The translations under genes were made by a program, and so were the position numbers. Below the pieces are notes generated by a model. That model was not told where the DNA came from. It saw only the letters and a list, made by a program, of their open reading frames with translations, and made no database searches. DNA of 64,000 bases, from positions 7,303,138 to 7,367,137 of the forward strand of contig JANAVB010033216.1 of NCBI GenBank assembly GCA_029216955.1, read 5' to 3'. This DNA is from Iris pallida. Its lineage: Eukaryota > Streptophyta > Magnoliopsida > Asparagales > Iridaceae. This document shows positions 21,985 through 33,052 of this stretch, piece by piece (positions within the stretch are counted from its first letter, which is position 1; each line of letters begins with the position of its first letter).

Positions 21985-22189
21985 AACAAATTGACTATTC
22001 ATATTCCTCATGGGAAACTGAAAGAAATCAATAAAACTCCGGAAGACGAAGAGAAGATTGAATATTTTCGAGAAAGGTATTTAATCATGATTACTGAGCA
22101 TTGACCGGCGCAACCTGACTTAGTCAAAACTTTTATAAATTCAAAGTATTCCAAAACTTTGTAATGTTTTTTAAGTTTTGAAAACTTTG

Positions 22190-22199
22190 AAGGGGGTCT
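22190..22199 (+). other. Polypurine tract of element B
   Basis: The AAGGGGGTCT segment lies directly before the 3' LTR start at 22200 and would prime plus-strand synthesis. Confidence 0.7.
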
Positions 22200-23156
22200 T
22201 GTAGAGCCTAAAATCAAGTTGCGCCTTGAATATACTGAGCAGTGATCAAGTTGCGCCCCAAAAATCAGTTGTGCCACTAATATGAAGCTTGGAGAACAGA
22301 CTGCACCACCGATCAGATTGCGCCCAATATCAAATTGCGCCCAATCTAGTCGCACTAAAATCTACGTGGCATCTGACACTTATTGGTCATCATTACCTGA
22401 CATTGTTGACGGCTGACACAACAGTGAACGAGGAAAATCTTTTCGAATCCCGTAAATTGTGCCGCTCAAGGAAAAGTTGGTGGACAGCTGTCATATACAC
22501 TTCGTGAGTTGCGCCCAGGCACAATCTAAACGAAATTATGAGTTGCGCCCAGGCGCAATCTAAATAACATCCTTAGTTGCGCCTGGGCGTAACCTGAATG
22601 ACTTTTACTCAGAAGCTGCCACGTGTGTAGGCGCGGCTCAAATCAAGCGCAGTTTGACTTGTTGACTGAAGCTCGCGCAACCTGATAAAGTTGAGACAAC
22701 TTACATTCTAAAGCAGGATGACGTGGCGCACATGCCACTAATCTCTCAAGACGTGTATACTATCCTGTACACGACCACGCGCATCTCAATCATATGATGC
22801 CACGCGTCTAAATACAGTTAGTACACGATTGACAACTGAATGAAAGTTGGTGCAACAAGAGGTTGGCGCAATCCAGTATGGCACAATCCAGCCTCACGTA
22901 CATCAGAATAACTGCTAAAACAGTTATTTCCTGAACTCTATAAATAGAGTTTCCAATCATCATCAGACAGAGATCAAGAACTCTTACAAAATTGCTGCTG
23001 CGTTCTCTAGAGGCTACAGTCTTCAAGTTTACATAGTCCAAGGGATAAAGTGATCGTCTCCTAATCAGATTCCTAAAGTTGTACTTTCCCAGAATTCATT
23101 GTACTTTGTACTCTTTTACAAGTTTGGAATAAAATAAATTTTTGTTTTTGCAAACA
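22200..23156 (+). repeat. 3' LTR of element B
   Basis: 957 bp, TGTAGAGCC...GCAAACA. TATA box at 22938-22947. Many GGCGCAA/TTGCGCC sites are intact here where the 5' LTR has a T or A, and the reverse, so the decay of these CpG sites is independent in the two LTRs. Confidence 0.95.
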
Positions 23157-23161
23157 TTCTA
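23157..23161. repeat. TSD ttcta, right copy (element B)
   Basis: Matches 10062-10066. Confidence 0.95.
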
Positions 23162-23737
23162 GTTATGAATATTCTTACATACTGTATGCTTAATATAATA
23201 TACAATCCCTGCTATTATTAGATTAATAAAAATCATATATATTTTTAGGTTAAATTGAATTATTGATATTTTGCTTCAGGTAACAAACATAGCTTGATAC
23301 AAATCTCACTATTATTATTATTCTCTATTATTATTATTTTTTATGAAATGTTACAGATATTTTCCTAACTATATTAGGCTAGCCGTTATTTAATTTAATT
23401 CCATAAAGCAATGTCTTAAAACCAAAAACCCTTAGGGAGCAACAACCCTAAAAACTTTTCATTCCAACGGCTATGACAAGTCGGGTTCAGGTCAAGACCA
23501 AAACTCCGCTGCCCATCGTGCAACCCATTAGACTTAAGCAGCAACAGCTACTGCTACTTCCGGGTGAGCTAAAGCCCGACCCGACCCGCAACTAACCTAC
23601 CCGTTAATTCAAAAGAAGAGTATTGTTCTTCTTCTTCTTCTTCTTCTAGCCGACGTACTTAGCACCTGCAAATGCAGGCACGCGCTCGTACGAGGGACGA
23701 CCATTCTAGCTCTTCCGAAACCCTAACCTCTCTTTCT

Positions 23738-23747
23738 CTATATAAAC
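23738..23747 (+). promoter_or_regulatory. TATA box of the A 5' LTR
   Basis: CTATATAAAC, conserved at 61929-61938 in the 3' LTR. Confidence 0.7.
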
Positions 23748-24637
23748 TCACCATTTTCTTCCTCTCCTAACAAAACCTAGCTGCCACAAAACCTAAAACC
23801 TGCTCTCTCATCGACTTCTTGTAGCCACCTTCTAGCTTTCGATCCGGCACCCCCTTCGAAGCAGGAGACCAGGAGGTGCAGGACCAGCTTCTTTTGTTGG
23901 CACCACCGGACGTTTTTACGGTTAGGTGGCTTGACCTCGACGGAGGACCTCCGACCAGTCAACCTCTAAGTGAGTTTTCTGGAGCTTGATAGCTTCTATA
24001 AGTCCTTAAACTCTATCTACTGCCATCTTGTTCACTACTGCTATTTTTCCCTTATTGTTATTTTTTTTATATGTACAAGGGGTCTTGAGTGTGTAGTAGA
24101 CTCTACAGTAGGTTGGAGAAATGTATGGGTGGAGGAAGTGTGTTGTTGGAGCCAAAATAATGTTGAGTAATGGGCATCTTGGAAGGCATGACAATGATAG
24201 TAGAAAGATATAGATGAAATGTAATGGTGATGTTTATACTTTGAGTCTCTGTCTTAAGTCCGACTATGGGCCCATCTAAGGATGATGTGTGAACAAGAGG
24301 AGGTTAGGAGTTGAAGGATAAATAAATAAATGAGGTTCTAATAGGTTCTGTTTAACCACTATGAGATTGGGATTAATATATGAATGGTTAGAGTATGGGA
24401 GATCTCTATGGCTTGGGTATTCAAGTAAAGAATCTAGCTAGAGGAGGCCTACTGATGTTCTTCCCCCATCTAAGAACGTGAGGGCACATCTCATACTGAT
24501 TTTCGTTTAAGAGAGAAAGGGGTCAGTATACACAAATGGTGGACATATTTTTGATAGTAGGGGTTTGCTTGTATTCAAATAAGTGTTGTGTTATTAGGTC
24601 TGTGTTGGAGTAATAGCTGAGTGATTCAAATATTGGG

Positions 24638-24642
24638 TTGAT
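24638..24642. repeat. TSD ttgat, left copy (element E)
   Basis: Repeated at 58144-58148, exactly outside the two E LTR ends. Confidence 0.93.
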
Positions 24643-27432
24643 TGTCACGCCCCAGAACCAGAATACTAGAGAGCGGGGGACAGACACAGCCAGCTACGTA
24701 TATCAAAGTAAATTCCACCACGATATACGGTCACGGCTGTCTAGATATATGAGGGTTTAACTACAAGCCAATAGTCTCTTAAGGTCAAGAACAAGCCTAG
24801 TGTCTCAATCTCAAGCAAGAAAGTAAATGTAACAAGATAGTAGATCATCAGACATACAAAGTAAGGCGTCCCATACATTACATATTCAGATGATCATGAA
24901 GCTATAGTCATACAAAATGCGAAGACTAGCAAGAGTTTAAGTCATACATGATCAACCCTAGGATGTGTCAATCATGTTGCAGCCCTTAGACAGACAGAAA
25001 ATATAAGCTTTCAACATGAGCTAACACTTGCTCGGCAGCTAAACGCCTCAAAAGAATAATTTATAATGGAGTGGGAGAGCAAAATAAAACACACTCGTTG
25101 CCAGGGTTGCGTCTAGTGTTCACCATCTGGCTGGAAGGCTGGAAGATCCTCGGGTGCTACTCCGAAATCTGGCCATACAAAACCAGCTGGGTCAGACCCC
25201 AAAAAGAGCAAGTGCTACAAGGGATGCTTCACTTAAGAACTAAAACCAGCAATTAGCACAAAAACACAATTATATAATAAAAGACTGGAGATATAGAAAA
25301 TCATGATGATATACGATAAGATAACCATGGGACTATTCAGATAAACAAGTTACAACCCTTAAACCAAACAAGGACCGGAGTTGTAACCCTTCGTCTAAAC
25401 GGAACTTGGTTTTCTACCATTTATCGATAAAGTAAAGCTCAAGCAATCAGGTCATGCAACAATCTTGTACAGGATCAGGACAAAATTAGACTGGGCTGGA
25501 CTCCATCCAATCAATCAAGGCCAAGCAATGAGTACGGCTTGATACTTTAACTAACTAGGGTTATCACAAGCCTAGTTACTAGCAAGATGCAATCGAGATG
25601 TTCCAACAGTCACAGGCCTTGCAGCTATCCAGGTTATCCAGGCGAGGTTGATTACCAAAGTTATCCAGAATTATTAGATGGCTTAGAGTGCAACACATAA
25701 CAGTGTGCCTTGTACTTGTTTCATGAGTGTGTCCCACATGGCAGTGGACTGGAAATGTGCCCTACTCGACGGCAGGCTACAAGTCCATTAGGTGTGGCCG
25801 GGATAACATGATCGCCTGTAACTGGGGAAATCTCCCTTAGAATGAACTACTTGATCAATCTAGTCATTAACCTTAGTCAGATTCAATATGAATCCCTGAC
25901 CGTGGTAACCAGGGACTCATATCCTAGACATGATGCAAGACGAGACTAGACTAGTAGCTTGTACAAACAAGTTTCAAGCAAGCACCCACGATGTCAAGAC
26001 GAGAATTTACTTAGCAAGTCGAGATAGCCGTCGCAACGGCGTTCAAGGTTACATGTCATATTTACTTGTCATGAGTGCGCCGTAACGGGCCACTATCATG
26101 TACTGGCATGTCATGTTCTTGTCTGGAGTGTGTCACGATGGGCCACCGTCATGTTCTTACTATGTTTATGTATCATGCCGTGTTCACATATCATGTCGTG
26201 TACAGATTATCATATAAATATTAACATATCATGATTATATCGAGTTCATGTCAAAAAGGCGTAAGGATAATAATAAGGGGTGTTATGCGCCCAATAAAGG
26301 TGAATCTAGGGCAATGGATGCCAGGGCCATACTGCGCCGGACAACGGGGTAAGATACGCTAGTGCTAAGAAGCCTCCGGGCAGGAAAATACGCCAAAGGA
26401 GTACGCCAAGGGGAGTACGCCAAAGGAGTACACCAAGCCAGAGGAGTACGCCAAAGGAAGTATGCATAAAGGAAGTACGCGTAAGAGAAGTACGCGTAAA
26501 GGAAGTACGTATAAGGAAAGTACGCGTAAAGGAAGTACACGTAAAAGATTACGCCAAGGGAAGTACGCCAAAGGAATATGCCAAGGGAAGTACATGTAAA
26601 AGGAGGTACGCATAAAAGGAGGTACGCGTAAGGAAGTACGCGTAAAGGAGTACGCGTAAAGGAGTAAAGTTTACGCGTAAAACTTGTTTTACGCCAAGGC
26701 AGGGTAGACTTTATTTTACGCATAAAACAGTCTTGACTTGCGTAATCCAGATTCACGCTGACACGAATAAACGTGGGTTTAGAGTTTGATACTACGCTGG
26801 CACGGATAAACGTGGAAGTGTGATACTACGCTTGCACGAATAAACGTGGGCGTAAGGAACCTCCAGAACTCTAAATTCTATGAAATCTTCAATCTAAGCC
26901 AAAAATGGGACTTCCATAGATCCAAATAGGGTATAACACAAATCTCAACAACCTGGAACGATCAAACCTTGAAAATAAGAAAGTTTGATAGATCAAAACC
27001 ACCAAAATCCTAGAATGGCAAATTTTTAGATCTACAAAAAAATAAAACTTTAAAATGCAAAGTGTCAAGTCCTAAACTATCTTAGAATCATGAGAGGGAG
27101 ATAAATGAACCATAAAAATGGGTTCTCATATGGAAGTAAGGTGCACTTGCCTATGGGTTTTCTTAGGTTAGAGGAGAGGTTAATGGAGAAGAAGAAGAGT
27201 AAATGAGAATAAGTGAAGAGAGAGAAAGTAGTTGGGCTTTAAATTGAGATGGTGGTAGGTAGGGGGTTGGGTTCATGATGAACCACCCTAAACCAAAACA
27301 AACCAACCCAAGCCGAATCCAAGTCAAAATAAACCAAGTCATGCAAGATTAAGCTAGACAAGTCTGATTACGGGTCGAAATTTCGTACACGTATATTCAA
27401 AATACGTATAACGAAAAAAAATAGAGGTGACA
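24643..27432 (-). repeat. 3' LTR of element E
   Basis: 2790 bp, uninterrupted; it serves as the reference that shows where C inserted in the other copy (gatgatatac/gataag, near 25305-25320). Contains two copies of a roughly 55-65-bp unit starting GAGTGCG/GAGTGTG near 26070-26130 and a 15-bp minisatellite (26375-26690). Confidence 0.93.
26375..26690 (-). repeat. 15-bp minisatellite in the E 3' LTR
   Basis: About 20 degenerate units of GGAAGTACGCGTAAA or GGAGTACGCCAAAG. The near-15-bp period keeps the minus strand open, giving a meaningless repeated peptide (LYAYF). The equivalent array in the other LTR is at 57060-57360. Confidence 0.88.
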
Positions 27433-27447
27433 ACTCTACCCACCTTA
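27433..27447 (-). other. Polypurine tract of element E
   Basis: On the minus strand TTAAGGTGGGTAGAGT immediately precedes the 3' LTR. Element C has TTAAGTTGGGTAGGA in the same place (46771-46785). Confidence 0.6.
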
Positions 27448-27591
27448 AAAGAATTCTGTCCTCGGAATTTAATCAAGAGGCTAAAGATGTCGAGCAAGCT
27501 ATACTAAGCACAGGCAAGTTATAACTAAGCAATCAATTAAGCAATCATTCATGCAAACAATAAAGTTGAAGGCATAAAAAGATATTACACC

Positions 27592-28853
27592 TTACGAGTC
27601 AAGCAGGTCAGGATATCGCGATCGAATATCATCCTCACGCTCCCACGTTGACTCACCCAAAGAGTGATGACCCCAAGCAACACGGACTAACTTGATAGTC
27701 TTGTTCTTGAGTATCTTCTCTCTTCGGTCCAATATGGATACGGGTCTCTCCTCATACGAAAGGTTGGTACCAACAACCAATTCCGAATGATCAAGGACAT
27801 GACTCGAATTCAGAATATACCGTCATAATTGGGATACATGGAAGACATCATGTACTCACGTAACGACGGTGAAAGAGCGAGACGATAGGATACATCACCT
27901 ACCCGTTCTAGAATGTCGAACGACCCTATATACCTAGGACTAAGCTTTCCTCGTACGCCAAAATGAATGACGCTACGGGTAGGCGAGATCCTAAGGAATA
28001 CATGGTCGCCGATAGAAAATTCAAAGGAACGCCGATGAGAATCGGCCCAATGACGCTGGCGATCTTGTGCAACTCGAAGATGATCTCTGACTTGTCTGAC
28101 CACCTCAATAGTCCGCATTACCATCTCTGGTCCAAGCATTTGCCTCTCACCGATATCATCACAAGCTAAAGGAGATCTGCACTTCCTGCCGTACAAGGCT
28201 TCAAAGGGTGCCATCTGGATATTGGCCTAGAAACTGTTGTTATAGGAGAACTCTATGAGATGCAGATGATCTTCCTACGAACCACCGAAGTCGAGTGTAC
28301 ATGACCACAGCATATCTTCAAGAGTCTGGATCGTGCGTTCTGACTGACCATATGTCTGCGGATGGTCGGCTGAACTGAACTTGAGACGAGTCCCCAAACT
28401 CTCTTGAAGACTCCGCCAAAAGTGCGAGGTAAATCTCAAATCTCTGTCGGACACAATACTAACTGGTACTCCATGCAATCTGACTATATGCCTGAGGTAC
28501 ATCTTTGTAAGCTGATCCGTCGACTGACCGATTCTGAAAGGAATAAAATGAGCTACCTTGGTGAGTCTGTCAACTATAACCCAGATAGCATCTCTTCAAG
28601 CTGGGGATCTAGGTAATCCAGTTACAAAATCCATGGTAATATGCTCCTATTTCTATTATGGGATCGGTAAAGGTTGAAGAAGTCCAGCTGGTCTCTGATG
28701 TTCGGCTTTAACTTGCTGACAAACCAAACAACGAGAGACAAACCGGGCTATCTTCCTCTTCATGCCATTCCACCAAAAATACTGTCGAATATCACGATAC
28801 ATCTTCGTACCGCCGGGGTGAATCGAATACTGAGAACTGTGAGCTTCTGCCAT
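27592..28853 (-). pseudogene. Integrase and chromodomain-like tail of element E
   Basis: On the minus strand the zinc-binding part is GGTKMYRDIRQYFWWNGMKR with CLVCQQVKAEHQRP (28656-28853). The DDE core has SIVSDRDLRFTSHFW (second Asp) and QSERTIQTLED (Glu) at 28275-28502. APFEALYGRKCRSP, GDHVFLRISPTR and KLSPRYIGSFDILERVGD follow (27810-28214). The tail VRVAWGHHSLGESTWERED (27592-27700) resembles the chromodomain end of Tekay integrases, which may direct insertion to heterochromatin. Frameshifts near 28250 and 27800 break the reading. Confidence 0.88.
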
Positions 28854-30350
28854 GATCTCCTTTTTGATATCACCACTGGGTACACAAAGATGCCTTCCAT
28901 GTCGGAGTGTACCATTTTTATGAATATATAACTCTGGTCTTCTCCCTGCTACACACTCTGCCCTAAGCCGTTGAAGCTTAGAATCCGCTGACTGAGCTAG
29001 CTTAATCCTCTCAACTATGCTGGACTGAACTTACATACTGGCCATCAATGCCACACTGGAAGGAAGAACAACTTCAATACCCATCTTTTGATGATCTGCT
29101 AACAACTCTGGCTGTGCTATTAGGAAACAAACTCCGGCTCTCCTGCTCAATACATCTGCTACTACGTTGGCCTTCCTAGGATGATACTGCAAGTTGATGT
29201 CATAATCCACAAGTAGCTCTAGTCATCTCCTCTGACGCATGTTAAGATCCTTCTAGGTAAACACATACTTAAGACTCTTGTGGTCGGTGAAAATCTCCAC
29301 CCGATCTCCATACAAATAATGCCTCCACAACTTAAGCGCGAAAACTACCGCTGCTAACTCCAAGTCGTGAGTTGGGTAATTCCTCTCATAATCACGAAGC
29401 TGACGTGATGCATAAGCTACTACCTTACCATGTTGCATCAAGACGCATCACAATCCCTTACCGAAAGTATCACAATAGACTGAAAATCCTCATGTCCCAT
29501 CTGGAAGTGTGAGAATGGGTGCCATCATCAATCCTTGCTTTAACTTCTCAAATGAACTCTGAAACTCTGCTGTCCAAGCAAACCGCACATCCTTGCGGGT
29601 CAACTGCGTCAATGGTGCTAAAATTCGAGCGAAGTCTGATACAAACTACCGGTAATAGCCAGCCAATCCTAAGAAACTCCGAACTTCTGCGACGGTACTA
29701 GGAACTGGCCATGTCTCTATAGCCACAATCTTCTGGGGGTCCACTTCTACTCTATCTCTGGTGATGATATGCCCTAGGTACGAAATGCGATCAAGCCAGA
29801 ACTCGCATTTACTATACTTTGCGTACTACTGGTGCTCTCTGAGAATCGAAAGAACTACGCGAAGATGCTGCTCATGTTCCGCTTCACTCTTGCTATATAC
29901 CAAGATATCGTCTATGAACACTATCACAAACTGATCCAAATAAAGCGTTGGTCGCTCCAAATGGCATAACAAGAAAACCCTAATGTCCATATCTTGATCT
30001 GAACGCTGTCATCGGAACGTCTTGCTCTCTAACTCTGATCTGATGGTACCATGATCGTAAGTCAATCTTCAAGAATACTGCTGCTTCCTTGAGCTGATCA
30101 AACAAATCATCTATCCTTGGTAGAGGGTATTTGTTCTTGATCGTTACAGAGTTCAAGGTACGATAATGAACACATAATCTTGACGTACCATTCTTTTTTT
30201 CATAAGAAGTATCGGGGCTCCCCAAGATGATCCACTAGCACGAATAAATCCCTTGGTTCTAAGTTTTTCAATTATCTTGTACAAGATCTCCAATTCGGAG
30301 GGTACTATCCTGTAGACTCCTCCTGACATTGGTGTCATCCCTGGAAGCAA
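28854..30350 (-). pseudogene. Reverse transcriptase and RNase H of element E
   Basis: RT starts near 30330 on the minus strand with [21 protein letters not shown], then [15 protein letters not shown] and [15 protein letters not shown]. The catalytic [10 protein letters not shown] is encoded around 29892-29927 and is intact. RNase H has [26 protein letters not shown] and [13 protein letters not shown] at 29253-29441. The usual RSGYHQ reads RSWYHQ. Frame changes near 30220 and 29450 and several stops make it nonfunctional. The stretch 28854-29250 encodes the RNase H-integrase connector in broken form. Confidence 0.87.
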
Positions 30351-30351
30351 A

Positions 30352-30900
30352 TCAATGGTGAACTTTATCTCTCTCTGGGGGCATGCTTGGAAGTTCTTCG
30401 GGAAATATGTCAGGAAACTCTTCTACAACTCTGGAAAATTGAACTGCTGCTGCTATTGCCATCCGCAATACTGGGGAAGAAGGTTCTACTCTACCTCGGA
30501 AAAATAAAAACTCTGGCTCACCAGGAATACTAAAAATAATATTGCCGATATGGCAATCTATTCTAGCATACTGGTCCCTCAACCAATCCATTCCTAAGAC
30601 CACATCATAATCGGCCATCGGAAACTCTATCAACCTAGCGAAAAACTCTCTACCGCTAACTACGATTCTACACGAGGAAAAGACTATATCTACTCCCACA
30701 AGACCATTACCAGTAAGTATATTGAGCCTCACTGATAATGACTCGGGCTCCAGTCATATCCGTGTTGCGAATCGTGCTGACATGAATGAATACGATGCTC
30801 CCGAATCAAATAATACTGATACAAAAAAAGAGTTGACGAGAATGGTATATGCCACCACCTCACCTGATGCCAATTCTTCCTCCATGGTCAAAGCCATCGC
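30352..30900 (-). pseudogene. Aspartic protease of element E
   Basis: On the minus strand the active site VLFDSGASYSFMS is near 30790-30830, in the same frame as Gag. ADYDVVLGMDWLRDQYARIDC follows at about 30560-30620, the conserved C-terminal part of chromovirus proteases. The catalytic D-S-G is intact. It continues from Gag after the Gln/Arg-rich linker and ends in EEFPDIFPEELPSMPPER, the standard lead-in to RT. An in-frame stop lies near 30750 and the frame changes near 30350. Confidence 0.87.
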
Positions 30901-32226
30901 TTGACCTTGTCCTCTTGGTGCTGGTCCCCTCTGCTGGAAACCTCTCTGCCTGTTCTGGTTCTGAGCTTGGGCCTGGGCATACTGCTGTGGCCTTTGATGC
31001 TGGAAAGCTTGGGCCTGAGGCGCCAAGGGCCTCGGGAACTGGTGCTGCTGCTGAACTGGGGCCGACCCCCCCGATGGACTGGTTAGGGTTGAAGATGAAC
31101 TGGTCCTGTGCGAACAAGACCCTATCATATGGTCTGATGCCCCACAAGCCAAGCACAATCCCTGTGCTCTGTGACACTCTGAAACAACGTGATCGGGCTT
31201 CTCATAATGAGAGCAGCCCATTGCAGAAGACTGCTACTACTTCTGCTGCTGAGGATACGTCGGCGTCGAGTGCTGAACCGACGAAACTGTGGTCGCCCTC
31301 CTAGGAGCTCCAATAGTCAAAGCTCTAGCTGTTGGGGCTGGTGCTGATGACTGGGACATCTGCCCATGAGACCTCTTCCGACCTCCGGTTCTATCTACAA
31401 TCCTTTGTGAAGTATACTCATGCCCCTTTGCTGCTCGCAAGACGGCATCAAATGTCTGGTGCTCGAACTGCTCCACAGCTAGAATAATCTCTAGGTAGAG
31501 TCCCTGCTGGAACCGCTGGGCTCGATCCAATTCGGTCGCCACCAAGGTGCAAGCAAACCGACTCAGTCTTGAAAACTCGGCCGCATATCCATCGACCGTC
31601 ATGCTCATCTGCCTGAGATTGGAGAACCTCGTCTTTAGGTCATACCGAGCTACAGCATCGAAGTACTTGATCTGAAACTTGTTACTGAATATCCACCATA
31701 AGCCAGGCATCGCCAATCCAACTGCTTGCATCGCCCACCAGCTGCGGGCTAGGTCTAATAACTACAGGCGCACAACGGCCACCTTCTCTACTTCGAGAAT
31801 CCTAGCTGCCTCTAAGATAACTTCTCTGTTCCGAAGCCAAGCATCAGCAGTGATAGCATCTTCACTGCCATCAAAGAAAGGAGAGTTCAAGCGCTTGAAG
31901 CTGTTGGCCGTATTGTTCCCTTGGTAACCCACTCTACCCATAGCATACTGCACTGTCTGGTGCAGGGCGTCGCCCCAACGATCTTGAGATGCAAGCAATT
32001 CCCTAATAAGTTCCACCAGGGTTCTATTGTCAGGTTCTACAGGCTGGACTGGCTGAACTGGTGGCTCTTGACCCCCAGTAGGCATGACTCTGGAAGCTAC
32101 CCCTGAGTGCTGGGCTTGGTCTCTAGGTTGTTGCTGGTTCACTGGAGGTGCTCCCCCTTGCTGATCGGTAGGACTAGGAACAATGCCGCTGAAGAAACGA
32201 CATGGGGAACAATAAGGAATGACCAT
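30901..32226 (-). pseudogene. Gag of element E with CCHC zinc knuckle
   Basis: The ATG at 32226-32224 gives MVIPYCSPCRFF, followed by a Pro/Gln linker, then the Gag core: NSPFFDGSEDAITADAWLRN near 31850, then RYDLKTRFSNLRQMSMTVDGY and YAAEFSRLSRFA near 31600. The CCHC knuckle CLACGASDHMIGSC is near 31120. A Gln/Arg/Pro-rich nucleic-acid-binding segment (31000-30920) leads into protease. An in-frame TAG at about 31762 fits a nonsense change, since the frame continues on both sides; another stop separates 31237 and 31221. Otherwise the frame is clean over 1.3 kb, making this the best-preserved gypsy Gag in the window. Confidence 0.87.
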
Positions 32227-32356
32227 GATAGATCAAGGATATAAGCATGTGATCTGATCAAGATTTTGGAAAGATTAGAAGATACGAGTAGAGATCAAAG
32301 GCGAGTGTTGATTGAGACATCTATTTCGTGAAACCCTCACATATCTTGATTTACAA

Positions 32357-32374
32357 GACCTGTATGGGCCACTA
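32357..32374 (-). other. Primer binding site, tRNA-Ile type (element E)
   Basis: Minus strand TAGTGGCCCATACAGGTC, 9 nt inside the 5' LTR that starts at 32384. It matches the perfect site of element C at 16 of 18 positions; both differences are G-to-A. Confidence 0.72.
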
Positions 32375-32383
32375 CTTAAATCG

Positions 32384-33052
32384 TGTCACACCCCAGAACT
32401 AGAATACTGGAGAGCGGGAGACAGACACAGCCAGCTACGTATATCAAAATGAATTCCACCTCGATATACGGTGACGGCTGTCTAGAAACATGAGGGCTTA
32501 ACTACAAGCTAATAGTCTCTTAAGGTCAAGAACAAGCCAAGTGTCTCAATCTCAAGCAAGCAAGTAAATATAACAAGATGGTAGATCATCAGACATACAA
32601 AGTAAGACATCCCATACATTACATATTCAGATGATCATGAAGCTAGTCATACAAAATACGAAGACTCGCAAGAGTTTAAGTCATAGATGATCAACCCTAG
32701 GATGTGTCAATCATGTTGCAACCCTTAGGCAGATAGAAAATATAAGCTTTCAACACGAGCTAACACTTGCTCGGCGGCTAAACGTCTCAACAGAATAATT
32801 TACAATGGAGTGGAGAGCAAAATAAAACCCACTCGTTGCCAGGGTTGTGCCTAGTGCTCACCATCTGGCTGGAAGGCTGGAAGATCCTCGGGTGCTACTC
32901 CAAAATCTGGCCATACAAAACTAGTTGGGTCAGACCCCAGAAAGAGCAAGTGCCACAAGGGAGGCTTCACTTAAGAACTAAAACCAGCAATTAGCACAAA
33001 AACATAATTATATAATAAAAGACTGGATATATAGAAAATTATGATGATATAC
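32384..33052 (-). repeat. 5' LTR of element E, first piece
   Basis: TGTCACACCCCAGAACTAG..., homologous to 24643-25310. Interrupted by element C after gatgatatac. Confidence 0.93.
33048..33052. repeat. TSD tatac, left copy (element C)
   Basis: Repeated at 55938-55942; the uninterrupted target is at about 25308-25320 in the other E LTR. Confidence 0.93.

Larger units (their letters stand above)
10067..23156 (+). mobile_element. Element B: Tat-type Ty3/gypsy, complete but inactivated
   Basis: A 13,090-bp element with LTRs of 959 and 957 bp, TSD ttcta, arginine-tRNA-type primer site, polypurine tract and a gag-protease-RT-RNase H-second RNase H-integrase order. The extra archaeal-like RNase H after the first RNase H is diagnostic of the Tat lineage. 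Between integrase and the 3' LTR is a 2.6-kb region with two antisense ORFs and tandem repeats, an arrangement reported for Tat elements such as Grande and Ogre relatives. The coding region is one former Gag-Pol reading frame now broken by at least four frameshifts and about eight stops. Confidence 0.93.
23162..24642 (+). repeat. 5' LTR of element A, second piece
   Basis: Aligns along its length with 61346-62640 in the 3' LTR. It includes a TATA box CTATATAAAC (23738-23747), a CTT microsatellite (23626-23647) before it, and a GC-rich leader after it. Small ORFs such as 23970-24170 are not convincing genes. The last 190 bases have no partner because F interrupts the other LTR. The true LTR end is not determined and may lie past the E insertion, after 58149. 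Confidence 0.8.

Noticed and set aside
26283..26756. 157-codon minus-strand ORF with repeated YAYFL words (and 201 codons at 56988-57593)
   Set aside because: It is the translation of the 15-bp minisatellite in the E LTRs; unit order differs between copies and no domain is present.
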